From the NCBI GenBank assembly GCA_022559845.1, contig CM040128.1, forward strand, positions 74,959,247-75,023,246: DNA of 64,000 nucleotides, given 5' to 3'. Positions 1-8,270 of this stretch are shown here, in pieces; positions within the stretch are counted from its first letter, which is position 1; each line of letters opens with the position of its first letter. Origin of the DNA: Amorphophallus konjac. Taxonomy: Eukaryota; Streptophyta; Magnoliopsida; Alismatales; Araceae. The notes under the pieces were generated by a model. The model made no database searches and was not told where the DNA came from. It was given only the letters and a program-made list of their open reading frames with translations. A program made the translations under genes and the position numbers.

Positions 1-1728
1 GTGCCGTCCACGCTACATCAATGCATTAAATACTGCCACAAAGGAAAAGAAGAAAGGGTGTTTGCGGATCTGCATCCCTTTGAAGTATTCGAGTGCCATA
101 TGCTCGATGCATCCTACTACACGGAGGTGTCGCAAAAGGGTGAAGAGAAAGAGGCTGGGGTCGACCAGAAGAAGCCGGTGACGAAGGCAAGAAATTGGTC
201 TCCACCGCCACCAAGGGGCTACATTAAGAAACATGAGTATCTCACATTTCTTATGTTGGTGACTTTGCTCGGATCACCCCTCCTAGTATCCACCCAGATG
301 ATACTGGCGAAGAAATGAAAGAAAAGTACATACAAGTGGGGGTTCCGCAGGGTTTAGTCAAGCCCATTGCCAGCATAGAATACCAGACGGTGCTACCATT
401 AAAGACCATGGAAGTCCCTCGCTTCTGCGAGCCTCCTATCATATTCTACACCGGGGAGTCAGTCGAAGACGATGATCAAGACTGCATGGTCCCTGAAGAA
501 TCTGCAAACCGGATGGTGCCGATCACGGGCTTGGACTATACTACCCAACGGGTTTCGCAGATGTTCTCTAAGATGCAGATGCCATCACTACAACCTGTTG
601 CCCAAAAGAAGGCGTTCCAGGAGCTATGGGATCCGCCCCGGGATAATAAAGAACTGAGGAAGATCACTCAGCACCCGGGATTGGGTTATACCCTTCAAGA
701 ATTCTATGAAGCCGAGGTGGACGTCATCTCTGTTTCCTACCAGCATGAAGACCCTCCCGAGGTGGGATATGACAAGTACCCCTCGGAAGATGAAGAAATC
801 ATTTATCAATCCGTAATGAACAATGAAGCCCCAGACAGTCAGCCGGAGACGGGGACATCTGATGAAACAAAGAAAGATTGGTGCTGGGAAGACCTACCTT
901 GCAAAGAGGATCTGTTCCATGCTGAAGCAAAGTTTGATACGGGAACCCCGGATGAAGACCAAATAGCCAAAGAGCTGAGGGAATGCCTGGAGTTTGAGCG
1001 CATCCTGGAAGAAGTCCGGGCTCTACAGAATGATGATCTCGCAAGAGCCTGCATCAGAAGAACCTCTAGGGGCGGAAGACTCCATTTTTGAGTTCCCTTC
1101 TGAACCAGTCACGTCCTCGGGGCAGACTGAACAGAATCCAACAATATTGGCCGTATATGATGAGCCAGCACCCGCTGATGACCAGTATGATGAAACAGAG
1201 AATCATGAAACTGAAGAAGATTATATCCCGGGAGGCTTCATTGACTTGCAAGAAGCCCCGCCCGAGGTCGAAGATGGAGGTCAGGCCACCGTCGATGAGC
1301 TTGTGGAAATAAATCTGGGGACCGCAGATGAGCCAAGGCCGACATTCCTCAGTGCACTGCTGGAGCCAGCTGCCAGGGAACAGTATATACAGTTCTTGAA
1401 GGAATTCCGAGACTGCTTTGCATGGACATATGATGAAATGCCGGGACTGAGTTCTGATGTGGCACAGCACCGATTGGCAATAAACCCAGAGGCTAGCCCT
1501 GTAAAGCAGCCTTCCAGGAGAATGCGCCCTGAATTAATAAATCAGATTAACAAAGAGGTTGACAAGCTGATTGATGTAGGCTTTGTTGAAGAAAATCAGT
1601 ACACTACATGGCTAGCCAATATAGTGCCCGTAAAGAAGAAGAATGGGCAGATCAGAATATGTGTTGATTTCGGGACCTTAATAAGGCTTGCCCGAAAGAT
1701 GATTTCCCAGTGCCCATCACTGAAGTAA
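1..1728 (+). pseudogene. Element 1 pol, 5' part: end of protease region, linker and start of reverse transcriptase
   Basis: The window opens just after the protease; the first residues match the segment that follows GRPWLHE in element 4. The segment then carries an acidic linker and the first RT block (INKEVDKLIDVGF ... QIRICVDF, about 1545..1670). Comparison with element 4 shows three frame breaks: a one-base loss near 234, a two-base loss near 1040 and a one-base loss near 1670, so three overlapping open segments (1..318, 315..1091, 994..1728) represent one ancestral reading frame. The linker between protease and RT has no domain I recognise but is conserved in all three pol copies here. 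Confidence 0.85.
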
Positions 1729-4580
1729 TGATCGATGCAACTACTGGTCATGAAGCCCTATCGTTTATGGATGGGTCATCCGGATACAACCAGATCTGGA
1801 TTGCTGAAGAAGACAGAGTGCACACTGCATTCCGCACTCCGAAGGGGATATTCCACTACAAAAGGATGCCGTTTGGCCTCAAGAATGCCGGCGCTACCTA
1901 CCAAAGAGCTATGACCAAGATCTTTGATGATTTGCTCTTCAAGAAAGTAGAGTGCTACATTGATGATTTGGTAGTAAAAACTAAAAGAAGAGAAGACCAT
2001 TTGCAAGACCTGAGGGTAGTATTCCAGAGGCTGCGCAAATATGAACTCAAGATGAATCCCATGAAATGTGCCTTCGGCGTGTCCAGTGGAAAATTCCTCG
2101 GGTTTATTGTCCGGCATAGGGGCATTGAAATCGACCCATCCAAGATTAAGGCTATCCAGGAGCTCCCTCCACCAAGGAATCTGCCCGAGCTGAGATCTCT
2201 GCAAGGGCGTCTGGCCTATATCCGACGATTTATATCAAATCTGTCGGGAAGATGCCACCCCTTTCACAAGCTCATGATGAAAGATGTGCCGTTCCTCTGG
2301 GACGATGGCTGTCAGGAAGCCTTTGAGAAGCTGAAAGAATATCTCAAGACCCCTCCAGTGCTGGGGGCACCAGTTAAGGGCAGGCCCTTAATACTATACA
2401 TCGCAGCCACATACTGTTCCCTGGGGGCAATGCTGGCACAGATAAATGAAGAAGGCAAAGAACAAGCCTTGTACTACCTGAGTAGGAGGCTGATTAGAAC
2501 TGAAGAAAGCTACAGCTACATAGAAAAGACCTGCTTGGCACTAGTCTTTGCTGTCAAGAAGCTCCGACACTATATGTTGTCACATGAAGTCAGATTGATA
2601 TCTGCAGCAGATCCGCTCAAATACATATTGACTCAGCCAGTACTGAAGGGCCGGTTGGGCAAATGGGCAGTGATCCTGATGGAATTCGATATTACCTATA
2701 CACCCCAGAGGGTGATAAAAGGACAGGCCGTGGCTGATTTCTTCGCAGAGCATCCTGTGCCGGAAAATGATATGCTAGGGACTGAGTTACCCGATGATGA
2801 GACACTCGAGGCCTGCCAGGCTCAGTCAGTTATGTGGCAACTATTCTTTGATGGAGCATCTAGAACAGAGACAGACTCCGATGGAAAGACCAGAATACGG
2901 GCTGGAGCCGGTATTGTGCTGAAATCACCAGAAGGGGAGGTCGTGCATACTTCCTGTTCTATAAACAAGCCCTGCACCAATAATGAGGCCGAGTATGAAG
3001 CTCTGATAATCGGGCTATATATCAGCCTCAACATGGGTATCCAAATGCTTCAAGTATTCGGGGATTCGATGTTGATAATAAAACAGATCCAAGGGGAGTT
3101 CGAAGTGCGGAAGCCAGAACTGAATCCCTACCACCAAAAAGCTGTGCGCCTCATGGCGAAATTCTACCATATTGAGCTCAAGCATGTGGGCCGTGGACAC
3201 AATGCCCAGGCTGATGCACTGGCAAAGCTGGCCAGCTCACTAGCAGTCCCACCAAATAAGACACTGAACATTGTCGTTATGAACCGGCGGCAAGTCCCCA
3301 GTATTCTAGAAGGGTGCCCCGAAGAAGACGAAGTTGCCACCATCAGCATAGAACAAGCGTCTGATTGGAGACATCACCTGCTGCAGGGGTTTCTACACCA
3401 ACAACTGCCGCAGAAAAGAGAAGAAAAGATGAAACTCCTAAGAATCAAAGATTCTTATGAACTCAGGAATGGAATTTTGTTCCGAATAATGGCAGATGCA
3501 CGCAAGAAGATTCTACTCCGCTGTCTGTCCACTGAGGAAGCCTGGCAAGCGATGAAAGAAACACATGCTGGGACAGCAGGTGCCCACCAGGCTGGTCCCA
3601 AGATGAAGATAGAAATCAAGAAGCTGGGCTACTATTGGCCCACCATGTTTGAAGACTGCTGTAAATTTGCAAAATCATGCCAGAAATGCCAGGAGCATGC
3701 TACTGTGCCTAGAAGGCCTCCTACGACTCTGCACCCTACAGTTCCCAGTTGGCCATTTGCACAATGGGGAACTGATGTAGTCGGGCCACTGCCGACTTCC
3801 TCGGCCGGACATAAGTACATACTGGCCATAACAGATTACTTCTCCCGATGGGCGGAGGCTGTAGCATTAAGAGAAGTGACTAGTGAACTGGTCGCCAGAT
3901 TCATCAAGCAGAACATTATCTTCCGGTTCGGGATCCCCAGCCGAATAATATCTGACAATGGAAGTCATTTCAGAAATCAGAAGGTCTATCGGCTTGCTGA
4001 GAAGTATAAGATCGAATGGAGGACCTCCACTCCTTACAATCCACAGGCAAACGGATTGGCAGAAGCTTTTAACAAGACTCTCTGCACCTTGCTGGCCAAG
4101 GTCGTCAGTTCTAATAAGAAGGACTGGGAAGAGAAAATGTATGAAGCTCTGTGGGCATACCGCACTGTCTTCAAGACACCTACAGGGTGCTCACCATACT
4201 CGCTGGTATACGGCTCAGAGGCAGTGGTTCCGCTAGAGCTGGAAGTCCCGTCACTCAGAGTGGCAGTCCAATATGGCCTGGCCCGTGGCGAACAGACCAA
4301 TGCAGAAAGAAGACTAGAAGAACTGGCTGAATTGGAAGGGAAGCGCCTCCGAGCTCAGAAGAGTATCCAAATGTATCAGGCCCGCATGGCCACTGCATTC
4401 AACAAACTCGTAAGAGGACGAGAATTCAAGAAAGGTGACCTCGTCATGGTCAAGAAAAAAGAAGTCATGGCGTCCAACCCAAAAGGAAAGCTGAATGCTA
4501 ATTGGGAAGGTCCTTATGTGATACAGAGGGTCTACGAAGGAGGGGCCTACGTGGTTGTTAACCATCGAGGGGAAACCTAA
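1710..4580 (+). CDS. pol: Element 1 pol: reverse transcriptase, RNase H, archaeal-type RNase H, integrase
   Basis: Open for 956 residues. RT palm with catalytic YIDD at residues 83-86. First RNase H about 226-350, where the usual first Asp is replaced (LILYIAAT), so it is probably a connection domain. Second, archaeal-type RNase H about 376-515 with FFDGAS (Asp 381), NNEAEYEAL, GDSML and QADALAKLA, so its acidic residues are present. Integrase: H/C zinc-binding region about 610-655, then the D,D-35-E core with Asp 689, Asp 749 and Glu 785, then a GPY-type C-terminal module (WEGPYVIQRVYEGGAYVV). Two RNase H domains are diagnostic of the Tat lineage. The start shown is only the first Met after a frameshift. 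The stop at 4578-4580 looks premature: element 4 has CAA here and its frame runs 22 codons further, equivalent to 4646. Confidence 0.93.
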   Translation: MPITEVMIDATTGHEALSFMDGSSGYNQIWIAEEDRVHTAFRTPKGIFHYKRMPFGLKNAGATYQRAMTKIFDDLLFKKVECYIDDLVVKTKRREDHLQDLRVVFQRLRKYELKMNPMKCAFGVSSGKFLGFIVRHRGIEIDPSKIKAIQELPPPRNLPELRSLQGRLAYIRRFISNLSGRCHPFHKLMMKDVPFLWDDGCQEAFEKLKEYLKTPPVLGAPVKGRPLILYIAATYCSLGAMLAQINEEGKEQALYYLSRRLIRTEESYSYIEKTCLALVFAVKKLRHYMLSHEVRLISAADPLKYILTQPVLKGRLGKWAVILMEFDITYTPQRVIKGQAVADFFAEHPVPENDMLGTELPDDETLEACQAQSVMWQLFFDGASRTETDSDGKTRIRAGAGIVLKSPEGEVVHTSCSINKPCTNNEAEYEALIIGLYISLNMGIQMLQVFGDSMLIIKQIQGEFEVRKPELNPYHQKAVRLMAKFYHIELKHVGRGHNAQADALAKLASSLAVPPNKTLNIVVMNRRQVPSILEGCPEEDEVATISIEQASDWRHHLLQGFLHQQLPQKREEKMKLLRIKDSYELRNGILFRIMADARKKILLRCLSTEEAWQAMKETHAGTAGAHQAGPKMKIEIKKLGYYWPTMFEDCCKFAKSCQKCQEHATVPRRPPTTLHPTVPSWPFAQWGTDVVGPLPTSSAGHKYILAITDYFSRWAEAVALREVTSELVARFIKQNIIFRFGIPSRIISDNGSHFRNQKVYRLAEKYKIEWRTSTPYNPQANGLAEAFNKTLCTLLAKVVSSNKKDWEEKMYEALWAYRTVFKTPTGCSPYSLVYGSEAVVPLELEVPSLRVAVQYGLARGEQTNAERRLEELAELEGKRLRAQKSIQMYQARMATAFNKLVRGREFKKGDLVMVKKKEVMASNPKGKLNANWEGPYVIQRVYEGGAYVVVNHRGET

Positions 4581-4659
4581 TTCTCGCCACTCAACGGAAG
4601 ACATCTAAAGCTGTATCATACAGCACAACCAACATTCCCCGAGTAATCAGGCAAAATCT

Positions 4660-5500
4660 ACCATTTCTTGATATAGCGGACACTCCGCCCAAGCCAACTA
4701 CACCCTTTTCTTGGTATAGCGGCACTCCGCCCTAGCCAAGCTACACCCTTTTCCCGGTCTAGTGGCACTCCGCCCTAGCCGAGCTACCCTTTTTCTTGAT
4801 CTAGCGGCACTCCGCCCTAGCCAAACTACACCCTTTTCTTGATCTAGCGGCACTCCGCCCTAACCGAGCTACCCTTTTCTTGGTCTAGCGGCACTCCAGC
4901 CCTAGCCAAGCTACCCTTTTCTTGGTCTAGCGGCACTCCCCCTAGCCAGCTACCCTTTCTTGGTCTAGCGCACTCCGCCCTAGAGCTACCCTTTTCTTGG
5001 TCTAGCGGCACTCCGCCCTAGCCAGCTACCCTTTCTTGGTCTAGCGGCACTCCGCCCTAGCCGAGCTACCCTTTCTTGGTCTAGCGGCACTCCGCCCTAA
5101 CCGAGCTACCCTTTTCCGGTCTAGCGGCACTCCGCCCTAGCCGAGCTACCCTTTCTTGGTCTAGCGGCACTCCGCCCTAGCCAAGCTACCCTTTCTTGGT
5201 CTAGCGGCACTCCGCCCTAGCCAGCTACCCTTTCTTGGTCTAGCGGCACTCCGCCCTAACCGAGCTACCCTTTCTTGGTCTAGCGGCACTCCGCCCTAGC
5301 CGAGCTACCCTTTCTTGGTCTAGCGGCACTCCGCCCTAGCCAGCTACCCTTTCTTGGTCTAGCGGCACTCCGCCCTAGCCGAGCTACCCTTTCCTTGGTC
5401 TAGCGGCACTCCGCCCTAGCCAGCTAACCCTTTCTTCTTGGTCTAACAGGCACTCCGCCCTAGCCAAGCCACCCCTTATCTTGATCTAATGGCATTCCGA
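4660..5500 (+). repeat. ~40-bp tandem hairpin array directly after pol (element 1)
   Basis: About 20 imperfect units of roughly 38-42 bp, each with the core CTAGCGGCACTCCGCCCTAG. Within a unit GCGG and CCGC enclose a CACU loop, CUA pairs with UAG across a CC bulge, and CUUGG can pair with CCAAG or CCGAG, so every unit can form one hairpin. The same array follows integrase in elements 2 (34100..34880) and 4 (59812..60415). Non-coding. Confidence 0.9.
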
Positions 5501-5561
5501 CCTGTCACCCTCTAAAAAAAGAGAGAGGAAGAGAGAATAGAAGATACAAAATAGGGGCTAA

Positions 5562-5776
5562 AAATAGAGATGCCCCGCCAGACTTGTTCAGGCGTTCTGA
5601 GCAAGGGCAAAAATGGCTAAAACCCAGCTGTGGTGAAAACCCGAAAGGGCACTGCAGGCAAAATCGGGTACCCCGCCACGTGAAAACCCGAAAGGGCGCG
5701 TGGGCAAAAGCAAGAGGGGGCTGGCTCCGGCGAAAACCCGAAAGGGCGCTTGGGTCGGTAATGTGGTGATTCCAAA
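5562..5776 (+). ncRNA. Structured module, copy 1a: predicted RNA element with three GAAA-capped hairpins
   Basis: One of seven copies in the window. In order on the element's sense strand: GGGGC/GCCCC helix around an A-rich loop; CUUGUUCAG/CUGAGCAAG hairpin; then three hairpins each with an outer stem, an AAAA bulge, and CCC-GAAA-GGG at the tip. GAAA is a GNRA tetraloop. Outer stems are GUGGUG/CACUGC, CCACGUG/CGCGUGG and GGCG/CGCU. Base pairs covary between copies (see findings). Short open frames on both strands here are not convincing as genes. The RNA call is inference from pairing. Confidence 0.6.
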
Positions 5777-6711
5777 GAAAGCCTCACCTCCCACCATAAA
5801 ACTCCTCGTCGATCGACCGGCGCCTTGCCCGATCAACGATTAAACCCATCCGGAATGGACCTTACGTCTATTCTGGTGAAGCCTTCATGCATTGCTCAAG
5901 AAAAATTCCCTCGATAATAAGCCCACCACCACGAGACCAGCTACTGATCGACCGGCACACTGCCCGATCAGCGATAAAACCTTGTCCGGTTTAGACCTTA
6001 CGTCTATTCCGACTAGATCTACATGTCTCTTTACGTCCCGCCGTGATGAAACCTGCTGTTGATCGATTGGCACACTGCCCGATCTATGATGAAACCTATC
6101 CAGTTTAGACCTTCCGTCTATCCTGATGAAATCCATGAACTCCTTGCATTGGTATAAATCCAATACCGATGATGAAACCCGCCATTGATCGATCGGCACC
6201 TCGCCCAATATCAATGATAAAACCCTATCCAGTTTAGACCCTACGTCTATCCTGATGAAACATATGAAATCCTTGCATTGGTATGAGCCAATACCAATGA
6301 TGAAACCTGCTATCGATCGGTTGGCACACTGCCTGATCGACGCTAAAACCCATCCAGGGTAGACCTTCCGTCCGCTCTGACATAGCACAACACTGCTCTT
6401 TGAATCGATTCAGACCCTCCGTCTGGATAGATCATGAAACTCTATTCCTTTGCGGTAATGTCAGACCCTACATTAACGATGAAACTCACATTTCGGCAAA
6501 TGGCTCCGTGCCCGAGCTGCTATCTATTCAGACCTTTCGCCTGAATAGGTCATGAAACCATATTTCCCTTTGCATTGATGTTGACACCCACATCAATGAG
6601 CGTGCGTCCACAATAAACATATGGCGCCATGGTCCATAGGATGAAAGTTCTGGTCCCAGAAAAGACGATGAAAAAGGAAAAGAGAAAGAAAACGACAAAA
6701 AGTATATATAT
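5777..6711 (+). repeat. Array of palindromes joined by TGATGAAACC (element 1, part 1)
   Basis: Irregular 35-60 bp units of alternating inverted repeats. Type a is like CUGAUCG ... CGAUCAG around CGGCAC; type b like UAGAC-CUUAC-GUCUA; type c like CAUUGGUAU ... AUACCGAUG (6147-6155 with 6163-6171) or CAUUGAUGU ... ACAUCAAUG (6573-6581 with 6590-6598). A nearly constant linker, GATGAAACC, follows most of them. The end (about 6650-6710) is purine-rich and then TATATATA. No gene seen; several short antisense frames are by-products of the repeats. Confidence 0.75.
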
Positions 6712-6946
6712 AAAAAATGGGGTTGAAAATAGAGATACCCCGCCAGACTTGTTCAGGCATTCTGGACAAGGGCAAAAATGGCTAAAACCCAGCTGTGGTG
6801 AAAACCCGAAAGGGCACTGCAGGCAAAATCGGGTACCCCGCCACGTGAAAATCCGAAAGGACGCGTGGGCAAAAGCAAGAGGGGGCTGGCTCTGGTGAAA
6901 ACCCAAAAGGGCACTTGGGTCAGTAATGTGGTAATTCAGAAGTTCC
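6712..6946 (+). ncRNA. Structured module, copy 1b
   Basis: Second copy in element 1, same orientation. It keeps the GGGGU/ACCCC helix, the CUUGUUCAG/CUGGACAAG hairpin and the three bulged hairpins. Its middle hairpin tip reads UCC-GAAA-GGA where other copies have CCC-GAAA-GGG, a paired change that keeps the stem. The third tip is CCC-AAAA-GGG, so that tetraloop is altered. Confidence 0.6.
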
Positions 6947-7900
6947 ATGCCAACCGGCACGTTGCCTTCACCTCCCCTTCACTGATGAAGCCTTCCGTCG
7001 GTCATCTGGCTCTATGCCCCACCGATGATAAAGCCTTTCCGGGATAGATCTTACGTCTACCCTGATGAAATCTACATACCCTCTTTTCACATGTCCCACC
7101 GACAATAAAACCCGTCACCATTCTGATAAAGCCTGGCCAGTTCAGACCTTACGTCTGTCCTGATCAAACTCCTAAACCTTCCCTTGATCGATCGGCTCCT
7201 TGCCCGGTCAACGATGAAACCCTACCAGGATAGACCCTACGCCTATCCTGATGAAACCTACGTATTTCTTGGCGAAGTCCCACCCGCGATAAAACCTGCT
7301 GGAATAGACCTTACGTCTGTCCTGACGAGACCTACACCTCTACATACGTCCCACCGTTGATCGACCGGCACCTCGCCCGATCAATGATGAAATCCTCTGT
7401 CCGGTTTAGACCTTACGTCTATACTGATGAAACCTATGAAACTCTTTGCGTCGATATAAGCCCCATATCGACGATGAAACCAACCACTGATCGACTGGCA
7501 CCTCGCCCGATCAGTGATGAAACCATGTCCAATTAAAACCCTGCCAGTTTAGACCTTTTGTCTATTCTGATGAAACTTATAACACTTTCTTTGCATCGAT
7601 ATGAACCCAATATCGATGATGAAACTAGCTATTGATCGACCGGCACCTCGCCCGATCAATGATGAAATCCTATCCAGTTCAGACCCTACGTCTGTCCTGA
7701 TGAAAACCACGCACCCTTCAATGTCCCACCTGCGATAACCTCTACCCAGTCTAGACCTTACGTCTACTCTGATGAAACCTATAAAACTCCTTTGCATCGA
7801 TATAAACCCAATATCGATGATGAAATCATATACTGGTCGATTGGCACATTGCCCCGACTAGCTTTGAAACCTGCCCGGGATGGACCATTCGCCCGTTCCG
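6947..7900 (+). repeat. Array of palindromes joined by TGATGAAACC (element 1, part 2)
   Basis: Continuation of the linker-hairpin array between the second module and the antisense gene. Clear palindromes: CGTCGATAT with ATATCGACG (7449-7457 / 7465-7473), CATCGATAT with ATATCGATG (7594-7602 / 7610-7618), CAGAC-CTTAC-GTCTG near 7144, and ACTGATCG with CGATCAGT near 7487-7516. No convincing coding frame on either strand. Confidence 0.75.
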
Positions 7901-8020
7901 GATAATGCTCTGAGCCTCTTCGTTCACATTCCTGCAAACCGTCTCCCTTGCGGCACGTACGGCCAAGAAGGACGTTTGCTACCACCAACAGAATTTGGTT
8001 TAAGCACCCCCCCGGAGGCC

Positions 8021-8100
8021 GTCACGCGGTGGAGCGAGTTCCCCATCCTTTCTCTGAAGGGGTGGACGCTCTCCTGCCAGGTACGAGCCATTCGCATGAG
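8021..8100 (-). promoter_or_regulatory. Conserved inverted repeat downstream of the antisense gene (element 1)
   Basis: A block just past the stop of the antisense gene that is also present after the antisense gene in elements 2 (about 31718..31790), 3 (about 21385..21470, weaker) and 4 (62588..62665). Its ends, GGAGCGAG and GCTCTCC, are partly complementary, so it can fold as a long imperfect hairpin. Its position suggests a role in 3'-end formation of the antisense transcript. That role is inference. Confidence 0.45.
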
Positions 8101-8270
8101 GGACTGCTAGAACCACTACCCCACTTCCCAAAGTGATGAAACCACATGGAAAAGACAATGGACACACATGAAGCCGAAGATTCCTTTTCATTAAAAGAGG
8201 AGTACATAAAGAGCCCCGAGGGGACACTGTATCACAAAAGAGGGCAGAAGAAAAAGAAAGAAGAGATAAT

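Noticed and set aside
5584..5769. Short open frames of about 60-90 codons on both strands of each structured module, with similar peptides in several copies
   Set aside because: Peptide similarity follows from the conserved hairpins; frames open on both strands and differ in length, and base changes follow pairing, not codon position.
5777..7900. CRISPR-like array (constant repeat, variable spacers)
   Set aside because: The constant part is only about 9-10 bp, spacing is irregular, the variable parts are themselves palindromic, and the context is a plant retrotransposon with no cas genes.
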